Shown here one piece after another: positions 55,484-64,000 of a stretch of DNA of 64,000 nucleotides. The notes under the pieces were generated by a model. The model was not told the DNA's origin, ran no database searches, and worked only from the letters and a program-made list of their open reading frames with translations. Made by a program: the position numbers and the translations under genes. Within the stretch, counting starts at the first letter, position 1. Every line of letters starts with the position of its first letter. This stretch comes from Gigaspora margarita. Its lineage: Eukaryota > Glomeromycota > Glomeromycetes > Diversisporales > Gigasporaceae. Location: positions 479,263-543,262 of the forward strand of contig WTPW01000083.1 in assembly GCA_009809945.1 (NCBI GenBank), read 5' to 3'.

Positions 55484-55696
55484 TTGATGACCAAAGAACA
55501 TTTTATTGCAATAACTGTTTCATTTATAACAGGAGCTATTATCACAATTCTCACACTACTATCGCTACCAGAAATCCAAACCAAATTAGCTTTAGGCATA
55601 ACAATTACCTTATCAATAATATCTATATTATTCGTAATCTTTGCTATTCTTAAACCATTCTATGTCAAAAAGTCAAACAACATCAACAACTATTAA
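55484..55696 (+). CDS. 70-residue two-span membrane protein
   Basis: Two hydrophobic helices: FIAITVSFITGAIITILTLL near residues 6-26 and ITITLSIISILFVIFAIL near 39-57, then a short basic tail (YVKKSNN). Overlaps the next frame by about 55 bases in another frame, as in compact genomes. No family recognised. Confidence 0.45.
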   Translation: MMTKEHFIAITVSFITGAIITILTLLSLPEIQTKLALGITITLSIISILFVIFAILKPFYVKKSNNINNY

Positions 55697-55889
55697 CTGT
55701 AATTGTAGTATATTAACACCACTAGTATCAACACTATTACTTACATTAATAGGCATAATATTCGTTACTGTTATAATTATTTTAGCAATCGAGTACAACC
55801 ACCTACGATATAAAAAGAGACTCTACAAACAGTTCTCTACACTGTATGGGCCATACGGACAACAAGATATCAACACTAGCTATTGTTAA
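55641..55889 (+). CDS. 82-residue single-span membrane protein
   Basis: Ser/Thr/Cys-rich N-part (SQTTSTTINCNCSIL), one long helix (LLLTLIGIIFVTVIIILAI) at about residues 34-52, then a basic/polar tail with Tyr residues (RYKKRLYKQFSTLYGPYG). An alternative start is the Met at residue 8. The next frame starts 3 bases after its stop. Confidence 0.45.
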   Translation: MLFLNHSMSKSQTTSTTINCNCSILTPLVSTLLLTLIGIIFVTVIIILAIEYNHLRYKKRLYKQFSTLYGPYGQQDINTSYC

Positions 55890-55892
55890 CTT

Positions 55893-56099
55893 ATGAATTC
55901 TACTACTACCACTACTACAGAAACAATCACCTTACTACCTGATACTACTCAATCAATTATAATAACTGCATCAATTATTGCTATACTTGCAGTCATATCT
56001 ATTATTATATCTACCTGCTTATATTACTGTGTAAAGAAGAATAGAAACAAGACCTACCACGTTCAAAGAAATCTATCTACACCTTCACACATTTACTGA
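55893..56099 (+). CDS. 68-residue Thr-rich single-span membrane protein
   Basis: MNSTTTTTTETITLLPDTTQ forms a short mucin-like outer part, then one helix (IIITASIIAILAVISIIIST) and a basic tail (YYCVKKNRNK). Type I topology is the natural reading. No family recognised. Confidence 0.45.
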   Translation: MNSTTTTTTETITLLPDTTQSIIITASIIAILAVISIIISTCLYYCVKKNRNKTYHVQRNLSTPSHIY

Positions 56100-56314
56100 G
56101 ACCACACTACAGGAAGCCTAATCATAAATAAATCTGCACCTGTATGAATATAAACAAAAGAAGATTCAGAAGAAAAAGAAAAAGAACTAGAAGGCAATGA
56201 AGACCAACACTTATATTCTTCCCACAATACTAAGCATATCACAATTATATAAGTCAGAACCAATTCGGATCTAACTCTACAGAAATTAATAGATTACTAA
56301 AAAACAGAAACTAG

Positions 56315-56640
56315 ATGAGTGGAGTACAATTCTTAACACTCACCATACCTACAACAACTATATTCATAACCATATCCCAGACACCAGTATATACTACAGT
56401 ACTTGAAACAACTACAGTAACCACTACAATTAACTCAACTTCAACTACTACTATACACCTAGCTACGTTAACGATACTAATGTTATAACTCAAGATATAG
56501 TTACAATAGCATTACTAATATTTGCTGTAGCAATAATGGTATTTATAAACTATAGACATAGGCTAGGAAAGAAACTCAAGATAGCCAATAACCATCTTGA
56601 TCACGCAGAAAGACTAGCAACTACCCTAAACGAAACTATT
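56315..56640 (+). other. Thr-rich membrane-protein region
   Basis: MSGVQFLTLTIPTTTIFITI opens a Thr-rich stretch (ETTTVTTTINSTSTTT). Further on, a hydrophobic helix (DIVTIALLIFAVAIMVFI) and a basic/polar tail are encoded. Same design as the preceding small proteins. Fossil part. Confidence 0.4.
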
Positions 56641-56651
56641 AGACCTACTTA

Positions 56652-57340
56652 ATGAGCTGTGAAAATGACGAAGGCTCTATAAATGAAATATTCAATACAA
56701 TTGACAAATTTTTTGAAGATCTCAACAGAAGACTTAAGGATACCAAACCTACATATAAACCATTAACTAAAGACGAACAAGAAATATACCTAAAAACTAA
56801 AGTAATTGTTGATAACAGGAAAACTACAACACATATGATAGTACAAGTATATATCATCTACGCCATAAGAAATGAAGAAGAAAGTGAATACATTGAAGGA
56901 ATAGCTAAAGCATACAAACAAGACCTTGCAAAGCTAACAGAATTAGCAGATAGCATATTTAAATATAAAAATTGAATGAATGCAATAAAAAAATTATCAT
57001 ATACAGAAACAGAACAGTGGAAATTAAAATATCCATTCCACCAAACTCACACACAACAATTTCTATACTACTACAAAGGATTTAGAGCATACTTTGAACA
57101 AACCATACCAGAATATGCTATATTGACCAAAGACATACCTGCAAAAGTACAAGTATCAATAATAGCATTAAATTAAATTTACTTCAAAGGAGGCGGAGCC
57201 TTAAAAAAGAATACCTCTGTAAAACAAGACATAATAACTTATTTGAAATATGGACACTTATTTCAAAAACCAGAATTAATCAGAAAAGGATTATTAATAA
57301 CAAGAGGACAACAGAATATTAATAACTATATATGATACTA
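56652..57340 (+). other. Small hydrophilic frames between membrane row and gag-like region
   Basis: 56652-56975 encodes a 107-residue acidic helical protein (NEIFNTIDKFFEDLNRRLKD ...). The next frame starts at the following base with MNAIKKLSYTETEQWKLKYP and continues charged and Tyr-rich. No domain recognised. Head-to-tail packing is viral or phage-like in style. Confidence 0.45.
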
Positions 57341-57381
57341 TCTATATGCAAACATTGAACCTATCATAACAACATTATAAA

Positions 57382-59133
57382 ATGGCAGTACCAACAATAG
57401 AATACCCTGACATCAGTACCCTCAACATATTGAATATGATGGGAGGAAAAATGATGAATGGAACCAACTGGCTTGAATAGAGTGCAGAATTCGAAAAGAA
57501 AATACAAGCATACATACCAATCATAATACTTACACTAGGATACTTTACTGAAAATAATAAATCACTAGGATACACTAGGACCGAAACTGGAGCCATTGCA
57601 ACAGCAACAACTGAAAGATATAATGTATTCTTTATAAGACAACTTATAACCAAAGTAGTGACACAATGCTTTACAAAGAATGCATACCAAGATGCTATAC
57701 GACATATTGACACATATGTATGTTGGTTTCCAAGTGACTTTAATGATAATAAGCAGATACCAGCAACAGATTGGGAATCAGATTACACTAGAGCAGCCAC
57801 AATTAACGATGCAGTAATACCACTACTAAATTCTAACAACTTTCCAAAAGGATTAAACATATACTATAATTATACTGCAACAAAACCAGGACAAGATATA
57901 TTTGGAGCAGATTGGGTAGACACCAATAACCCACCAAGAAGTGAACAAGTATTATTCAGACTATACATGGATAAATTATATATCACAAGCAGAACTGTAA
58001 AAGAACTACAAGCATGCTTCACAACACTAAGATTCTTACCAACATATAACATAGCTACCAGAGAAGATGAAAGCTTTATAATAACCTATAACTAACAAAA
58101 ACAAAATGCAGGATACACTCAAGAATATAATCAAGGCTTACAATTGCTACTACAAGCCATGATACCTCAAGCAGGAGAAAGGCACCAAGAAGAAAACTAT
58201 TGGGCCATAATGCAACTATTTGATAGAAATATAGCAAATGAAATATCATTTTGGGATGCACTTAAAAGAACATATGCTTACTACAAAGAAAGCAGTTTAG
58301 GAGCTACATTACGTAAACAACAAAAAGCTACTAACTATTTCAGTAAAAAGAAAGAAATACAATATTCTGACAAGAAAGGAAACAACAAACCTAGAGAATA
58401 TGTTGTATTCAATATGCATGATGGAAAATGCTTTCGATATGAAAAGAAAGGAAATTACATGACAGATTGCCCAGACAAAGAAAAATTTAAAGGATTTAAC
58501 CATATGTATAGAAAGAAAAGCCTAGAACCAGAGAAGAAAACATAAAGACAAATACACTAAAAAAACACCTGGCAGAAAGAAGGACTATACTAAAGATAGA
58601 CTTCAAAACAAACAAACTAAAGAATACTCTAAAGAAGAAAAGGAGATGCATTTGCAAGACTACTAGCAGCAAGAGCAGCAAAATTCAAGAAAGATAAAAA
58701 GAAAGCAATAAAGGAAGATACTAAACTCCAAGATACATTTGGAGGAGGAAGATATCCAAGAAGAAGCAATACCAAATATTGTAAACATTGCAAAACCAAT
58801 ACTCATACTACTGAAGACTGTTATTCCCACTGAGCACAAGAAGTGGATGAACCTATGGTCTTCTATACCCAAAAAAGTAAATGGCAACGACCTCAAAGAA
58901 ATAACAACTATAGGAACAACTACAGAAGAAAACAAGTTTACAATGCTGAAACCATTAAAAAAGAAAATGATAATACTGGATATCAAGAATCCCAAGAATA
59001 CCAGGAATACTTAAAAGCTAAACAAGCCTATCTTACAAGTATCCAAGAACATAAATCTAAACCTCGAAGAAAAGAAACACCCAACCTCGAAGCAATACCT
59101 GAAGATTCTGAGGAAGAAGCACAGTTTTTCTAA
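57382..59133 (+). pseudogene. Gag-like region with CCHC knuckles
   Basis: About 1.75 kb of coding-like sequence beginning MAVPTIEYPDISTLNILNMM. Its second half is Lys-rich and contains two knuckle-like motifs, KCFRYEKKGNYMTDC (degenerate) and YCKHCKTNTHTTEDC (CX2CX4HX4C pattern), then a Gln/Arg/Asn-rich stretch. Size, basic tail and knuckles suggest a gag-type nucleocapsid. Broken; family unassigned. Confidence 0.5.
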
Positions 59134-59753
59134 AAGGGAACCTGCGTGCTACTCAGGACTTACTCCCAAATAACTATACTGGTTGTAGCACAGAGTATTA
59201 TAAAATTAAGCATTGTGAACAATATGATACTTATGACAAACATATATTTAATATTGACAAATATAAAGAATCATATCAATATAACAAATCATTAAACAAA
59301 GGACCAAGTTTTCAAAACAAATTATACTCTGCCAATGATTATACTGATTTATATTTCCCAGAACAAACATGTATCAACAAAAGAAAACCCAAAGGGGCAA
59401 AAGGCTTTTATTTTGTAGCATTAGTTAATAATATACCTATGGAATTTAAACTAGATAAAGGAAGTACTAATACAATAATGGGCATAAACCATGCACAAGC
59501 ATTAGGAATACACCACATAATAGATAAACCAGCAACAGCAGAAGCAGTAGGAAGTAAAGTAGCAATACTAGCCAAAATGCTAGTAAATCTCAAAATCAAT
59601 GAATATTTTATACCAAATGTAAAAATGGATATGCTAAAAACCCAATCAAAATATATTCTTCTAAGTAACAAAACACAATCTGAATTAGGCATTACTAAAG
59701 ACTTCAAAAACCAAATCATTAAAATTAACAAGAAACCTATAATCAACCAATGA
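59133..59753 (+). pseudogene. Retropepsin-like region
   Basis: FVALVNNIPMEFKLDKGSTN followed by TIMGINHAQALGI resembles the active-site strand and loop of retroviral aspartyl proteases (inner-strand hydrophobics, D-x-G-S/T). It lies directly after the gag-like region, the usual place; gag and protease frames in this class are commonly linked by read-through or frameshifting (family knowledge). Part of a broken fossil. Confidence 0.5.
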
Positions 59754-60660
59754 ACCTTAATTAGTCGAGCAAACGGTCACAGCAACTCATTCTATAGGAC
59801 AGGAGAGCAATATAACCTTTCTGGTTATATAGAAATCCATGGACTGAATGAGCCCATTTCTTACCGACTTGACTCTAAGCCCCAAAGAGGTTATCAGAGC
59901 AGAAAAGAGGAAAAGGCGCCCAATGTTAAAAAACCATCTCAATATAACGACCACATTATAAAAACTACCTATCAAGAGAAAAAGGGCAATATTTTGAGAA
60001 AACAACAGGACGTTTCAAAATATTTACTCTTCGACCCCACACTAGCCAAACACTTTAAAAGTAAGAACAAAAAGAAGTAAACCAGAACTATAAGTTTACT
60101 GAACCTAAGCGAGAATAATATAAACATTTCAGCCAAACCCATGTGAATGATGAGGCATTGCGCATATTTTATGAACAGTGCATAAAAAATAAACAGCGCA
60201 AGAAACAGATAGGCCTCACATGCAATGGTGCATGGCATGAAATAGTTGAAGCTGTAATCCAAACTGGAAGTAACCTAATTCAAACGTTCCTACAGTATAA
60301 GGAACCATATCAAAAAGAAAATGATATGATGACTAAATGGATAGCATTACATACAGGAAATGCTGATATCCAAAATGATATTAGAATAATCGAAGGTAAC
60401 AAATTAGCACAATTAGAATTGATATACATGCATCAATGGGATTATCAATAAGTGATAACTAATACAGTCAAATGGTAAAATAAATTAGAATACAGAAAGA
60501 ATTTCTGAAGAAATACAGAGAGCATATAATATAGGATCCAAGTATTATGTACTACATATAGGAACATCCAAAGATAGAAATAAGGATGAAGTTAAACAAA
60601 ACCTCAAGAAAATACTTAAAAAAACCAAAAATACTAATGTAGTAATACCTAGGAGTTAGT
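59754..60660 (+). other. Charged frames at the end of the virus-like block
   Basis: 59754-60080 encodes a Lys/Gln/Tyr-rich stretch of slightly higher GC (YRLDSKPQRGYQSRKEEKAP). 60143-60451 encodes 102 residues (MNDEALRIFYEQCIKNKQRK ... LIYMHQWDYQ), helical in character. No polymerase motif appears up to the end of the block. Confidence 0.4.
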
Positions 60661-61445
60661 AAAATTACGGGGGGCCAACTTATTATAAACATATAGCTAA
60701 TAAAAAGTTGCATAATTATTTGTATAACAATCATATAAATATATAATAAAAATATTCACGATACTATACCAAAGAATATTCGGTTGTATTAATTGACTAC
60801 TGATTCAAAACAGGCTATTGTCGCCTTCTATTTCTGCCACCTGGTAGGTTTGTATAGGAATTGAGCACATTTTGGTGTTTGCAGGAACTAAATATTACTC
60901 CTGAATAATGAATTTGTCAAATTCTGAATTTATTAACCTTTATGCGTTCATTTTAAACATTCCGTTATAATAGATCACAAGCTATTTTTTATATGAACAT
61001 AAGGCCGTTATAAGCTCTAATCTACATATGTACTCTATTATTATTGTACGGGTCTTATGTAACAACCTGTGCTTTTTTTACTCATTTATTGGCACATGTT
61101 TAAATTGGAACACTTTCATATTTGATAAAAATTTGATAGTGTCCTGATTTAATTTTCTTTTTATTATTAAAGTATGTAATGTATGATCTTCTTCCCTCGT
61201 CCACTGACTTAAATTCACAGGAGGAGAGATGGTATAGATATTACGATGTGAAGTGATGTGGAGTGTGACGTGAAGTGCGACATGGAGTACGACGTGGAGT
61301 ATGGTGCGGAATGGAACTTAATGAGGGCTTGGTTTTAAAGTAAGTTATACAGGTAAATATGAAAATAAGAAATCTCGCTGAAACATATTTAATATGCTAC
61401 TGCATTTAAAAGAATATCATCATAGCTATTTATTTTATTAATAAC
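60661..61445. other. Spacer with family H copy
   Basis: 61045-61175 is a continuous family H copy (TTATTGTACGGGTCTTATGT ... hairpin TTTCATATTTGATAAAAATT). 61246-61311 is a 12-bp minisatellite listed separately. Otherwise nothing seen. Confidence 0.6.
61246..61311 (+). repeat. 12-bp minisatellite GACGTGGAGTRY
   Basis: About five to six tandem units (GATGTGGAGTGT, GACGTGAAGTGC, GACATGGAGTAC, GACGTGGAGTAT). In one frame it reads DVECDVKCDMEYDVEY, but no gene context exists. Confidence 0.8.
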
Positions 61446-61787
61446 CTTTTAATTAAAGATCCTGATGACTATAAAGCTGTAATCGTTCGAGCAAACAATC
61501 CAATCCTTTCAGAGTGCGGAATATTTACTTTGAAATTAAAATTATAAACAAAGGAAAAAATGGGTAATATTAATTATTATTTCGTACCATAAACATCATC
61601 TTTGTTCTGGTGATTTTTTATAATCTTTTAATTCTATTTTCTGAATAAAATGATTGGAATTGGATATTGTACAAAGCAAAGCGATAAAAAATAGACGATT
61701 CAAATTATATAAATAATATGTTCTTGCCTGCTAATAGCAAATTTTATTTTATTTTTCATTATTATAGATTAACATCTATATCATATC

Positions 61788-62348
61788 AGACCTCGGGTCT
61801 GATAGCATAGCGGTTATGCTTTGAGGTCGCAAATCGGAAGGTCGCCAGTTCGAATCTTGTTGGCGGCGAACATTAATTTCTATGAAGAGGCTTAGCTTGA
61901 TGTATTAGGGAACTAAAACACCGTAGTACCAGGGACCCAGGACGTCAATGTAGGATGGACCTAATATGAACAGCAGGGCCATGAAGGCTTAGACTTGGTG
62001 TCCAAAACCCTCAGAGTTTGAACTTGTTAGTTTGGAACTACGATTTGTTTAACCGAAGTCACGAGATGTAGTGACGATCAAGTCATGAACTCCTGGCAGC
62101 GTTTACTGAGAGGCTAGGCCATTGAGCAGTTTGGTGGAACAGTAAGTCTGGAGGTAAATTCTGAACAATAAGACTATGAGGACTTCTGTCCTACTATAGC
62201 CAACTTTAGGCTACAGATAAAGTAGTCTGAGTCAGTATTTTCTCACATGTAATTGTTGATCTTCTTTGTATGATATAATGTATAAATAACATCATTTAAT
62301 TAATAAAATGATATGCTGAATGGTCTCGGTTGTTAAACGTTAAAAAAA
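61788..62348 (+). mobile_element. tRNA-related SINE, 561 bp, 17-bp TSD
   Basis: AACATCTATATCATATC stands at 61771-61787 and again at 62349-62365. The head has Pol III A- and B-box matches and a tRNA-like span; the body (about 450 bp) is of unknown origin; the 3' end is TTAAAAAAAAA. Long target duplication plus A-tail indicate LINE-mediated insertion. Identical TSDs imply a fairly recent event. It lies in an intron of the SPRY remnant, about 23 bp before the acceptor. Confidence 0.9.
61803..61857 (+). promoter_or_regulatory. Internal Pol III promoter of the SINE
   Basis: A box TAGCATAGCGG (61803-61813) fits TRGYNNARNGG; B box AGTTCGAATCT (61847-61857) matches 9 of 11 positions of the consensus. 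The 33-base gap is typical of a tRNA gene. The flanks do not form a clean acceptor stem, so this is a SINE head rather than a working tRNA gene. Confidence 0.8.
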
Positions 62349-62469
62349 AACATCTATATCATATCTTTTAGGACAGGAAAATGAATCATGGGGGTGTGGT
62401 TACCATGGTGACGACGGATATTCTTTTTGTTCGGGAAGTGGCGAGCCATATGATTTACCACGTCGTAGA

Positions 62470-62650
62470 AGGACCCCAAAATATACATAAATAGGTCAGG
62501 TTAATTATAGGGTTACTAAAAAAGTAAAGATCTGCAGAAAAAACTTCAAAAATAAGCAAAAAAATTACTATAAATAGAAAAGATCTGCATAAAAAACCTC
62601 AAAAATAAGCAAACTCATACCTGACCTATCTATGTATATTTCGGGGTCCT
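62470..62650. mobile_element. MITE, 181 bp, inside the SPRY coding exon
   Basis: AGGACCCCAAAATATACATA and inverse of AGGACCCCGAAATATACATA, both followed by (A/G)ATAGGTCAGGT. Target duplication GTCGTAGA/GTCGTGGA (7 of 8). Restoring one copy gives the continuous SPRY reading LPRRGYA, an internal empty-site check. The interior has a unit of about 58 bp twice (AAAGATCTGCA ... AAATAAGCAAA). Termini resemble the MITE at 14512. Confidence 0.85.
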
Positions 62651-62994
62651 GTCGTGGATATGCTGCCAGATATACTACTGGTGATATAATTGGATGCTAT
62701 CTAAATTTTAGAAGTAACATAGTATTTTATACTAAAAATGGAATCAACTTAGGTAATTAACATTTAGAATTAAAAGTTATATTTTAAAATGAAAGACAGA
62801 AATTTAATAATTATAAAATATTTTAAGGAATTGCGTGCCATCTATATAGCAATTTCAAAGGCATTCTATATTCTTGTGTTAGATTTAGATCGCAAGGCGG
62901 ATCAATAGAAGTGAACTTCAGCACTGAAAATTTTAAATATTCTAGTAGATTTATTCAAAAGTTTAATCGTTTTTTGCCTATTTTTAAAATTTAA

Positions 62995-63296
62995 TCTTGT
63001 CTATATATATTTCAATTGACAGCAATAACTAATGAAGACATTAGTAAAAGATCAAAGAATGCATTAACATTGAAATATCAAGAAAGGGATTATTTTATTA
63101 TGGGTGAATATGTATATGTTATTGTCCACAAAGTAGGCAAAAACCAAGAATCAATCCCAGATCAGATAATCGTGTAATGATGGAATGGCCATGGCTGCGA
63201 AGCAGCCATTGTGCCATTCCATTATTATTCAACATCTGATCTGGGGTTTAATTCTTTGTTATATCTATTTCGCGGATAATAACTAATTTATTTCCA
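62995..63296. other. Spacer with compound palindrome
   Basis: 63148-63263 folds as an outer inverted repeat (AATCAATCCCAGATCAGAT against ATCTGATCTGGGGTTTAATT) enclosing an inner one (ATGGAATGGC..ATGGCTGC / GCAGCCATTGTGCCATTCCAT) with a tiny loop. Probably a small foldback element. Confidence 0.7.
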
Positions 63297-63594
63297 GGTT
63301 CTTATTATACTTCTATACTATTTCTTCAAAGTAAAGTTGTGTATTTCATAAAGTTTAGCTTACTACAAATCACAAACCATCTTTAGTTTTTTTCTCTTTC
63401 TTTTCTTTTTTTTTTTTTAGCCAGCGACTTTTACACTTTATTTGTAACTAATAGTTTAAAAAATTCGTATATCATTAAAAAGTAAAAAAAAAACAATATA
63501 TAATCAAAAAGAATTATGAAAATTCTGGATCAGCCCAAATCTGAAATTTGGGCAATATCCAAGAAGAAATAGTATAGAAGTATAAATAAGAACC
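63297..63594. mobile_element. MITE with GGTTCTTATTATACTTCTAT ends, 298 bp
   Basis: The left end and the inverse of the right end agree over about 31 bp with a one-base indel (... ACTATTTCTTC). The interior is AT-rich. Target duplication not clear. Confidence 0.75.
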
Positions 63595-64000
63595 GAACAT
63601 ATGCTTGTTAATTTAATAGATGAGTTAACAAAATCACTAGAAAAAGAACCAAGTAATGCATTTGAATTGTTATCTAAAGCATGTATTTAATATTTCATGT
63701 CAATAATATTAAAATTGACTAGTATATATATTATAATAAAGCATTTATTTATTAATTTATACATTTTCGTATGATTCTAAAGTACATAATAATCTTTATT
63801 CAAAAATCGATCCCTAATTACTTCTAAATACTAATCTAACCCTTATTTCTAACAAAATCCCGCTTTTAATTACCCAAACCTATTTTTAATCCTAGTCTTA
63901 AACCCCAACCCTATTTATACCACTAAATCCAACCTACTTAATTGCACTATAGCCCAAATCTAACTATCGTGCTTGTTCCAAATCTAACTATCGCGTTATG
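63595..64000. other. AT-rich end of window with CCCTAA-like words
   Basis: 63830-63990 has irregular CTAACCCTTA/CCCCAACCCTA words similar to 11490-11690. TAACTATCG is repeated at 63963 and 63986. No gene. Confidence 0.5.

Larger units (their letters stand above)
51590..60660 (+). mobile_element. Virus-like fossil: membrane-protein row plus gag-like and retropepsin-like regions
   Basis: Plus-strand block of closely packed small frames. First come at least six tiny proteins with one or two membrane spans, several with Thr/Ser-rich outer parts. Then come small hydrophilic frames, a gag-like region with CCHC knuckles, a retropepsin-like region, and basic or charged frames. No reverse transcriptase, integrase or terminal repeats were recognised, so family and true ends are unassigned; limits given are those of the frames. 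It is broken, with roughly a dozen breaks, and is split by a Ty3/Gypsy insertion (52288-55061). The gag-knuckle-protease order is typical of retroelements and retroviruses (family knowledge). That the membrane proteins belong to the same element is inference from spacing and strand. Confidence 0.5.
61446..62994 (+). pseudogene. SPRY-domain (B30.2/RanBP9-like) gene remnant
   Basis: SPRY pieces in order: DPDDYKAVIVRANNPILSEC ... FTFKLKIINKGKNG (to 61563, donor GTAATA); IGIGYCTKQSD (about 61653-61690); GQENESWGCGYHGDDGYSFC ... PYDLPRR (62372-62469); RGYAARYTTGDIIGCYLNFR ... YTKNGINL (about 62651-62752); GIACHLYSNFKGILYSCVRF ... SQGGSIEVNF (62828-62994). SPRY folds bind partner proteins. A SINE sits in the third intron, and a MITE splits the third coding exon. 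The second coding piece lacks a readable acceptor and shifts frame after KQSDKK, so the gene is decayed. No N-terminal exons were recognised upstream. Confidence 0.75.

Noticed and set aside
61795-61868. Functional tRNA gene
   Set aside because: Pol III boxes fit, but the stems do not pair properly and the segment is the head of a 561-bp element with target duplications and an A-tail.

Overview
This is a very AT-rich, repeat-dominated stretch of a eukaryotic nuclear genome, most likely from a fungus. Two host genes have many short introns (about 40-90 bp): an acyl-CoA synthetase/4-coumarate-CoA-ligase-like gene and a cytochrome P450. A SPRY-domain gene, Sel1-like repeats and a FAR1/SWIM-type MULE transposase are also present. 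That mix, plus the composition, fits an arbuscular-mycorrhizal fungus (Glomeromycotina, Rhizophagus/Gigaspora-like). The organism call is inference; nothing here fixes the species. Coding density is very low.

1-8.1 kb: a repeat family built from TTTGCAAGAA-type motifs and AT-rich blocks, first as a single arm, then as a giant inverted palindrome (about 5.3-8.1 kb). Three small terminal-inverted-repeat elements sit in its arms, and the opposite arm supplies their empty sites. A 1.3-kb element with TA target duplication interrupts a roughly 95-bp tandem array at 3.5-4.8 kb. 8.4-11.1 kb: a PIF/Harbinger-like shell holding a TTAA foldback, an 8-bp-TSD MITE and a TA-TSD MITE. 11.7-12.5 kb: a 272-bp satellite. 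13.5-16.2 kb: more MITEs and foldbacks.

16.5-22.7 kb, the only host metabolic genes: an AMP-forming ligase (minus strand, about ten exons, one central segment unaccounted for) and, on the same strand, a decayed cytochrome P450. 22.9-46.2 kb: essentially gene-free, with minisatellites, palindromic MITEs, two or more Tc1/mariner-type MITE families, a solo LTR and a long dispersed family ('D', five copies). Nested insertions can be dated relative to each other against uninterrupted copies.

46.2-49.1 kb: a decayed MULE transposase (FAR1 DNA-binding domain, transposase core, SWIM finger, CCHC knuckle). 51.6-60.7 kb: the most unusual block, a compact plus-strand row of tiny one- or two-span membrane proteins with Thr/Ser-rich outer parts, then small hydrophilic frames, then a gag-like region with CCHC knuckles and a retropepsin-like region. 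It is a broken virus-like fossil of unassigned family. A Ty3/Gypsy element with 421-bp LTRs is inserted in it on the opposite strand and carries degenerate Sel1-like repeats. 61.4-63 kb: a SPRY-domain gene remnant, hit by a tRNA-related SINE (17-bp target duplication) in an intron and a MITE in an exon. The end of the window returns to MITEs and AT-rich spacer.

All names are from reading the sequence by eye; no search was run. MITE superfamily assignments rest on target-duplication length and terminal bases.
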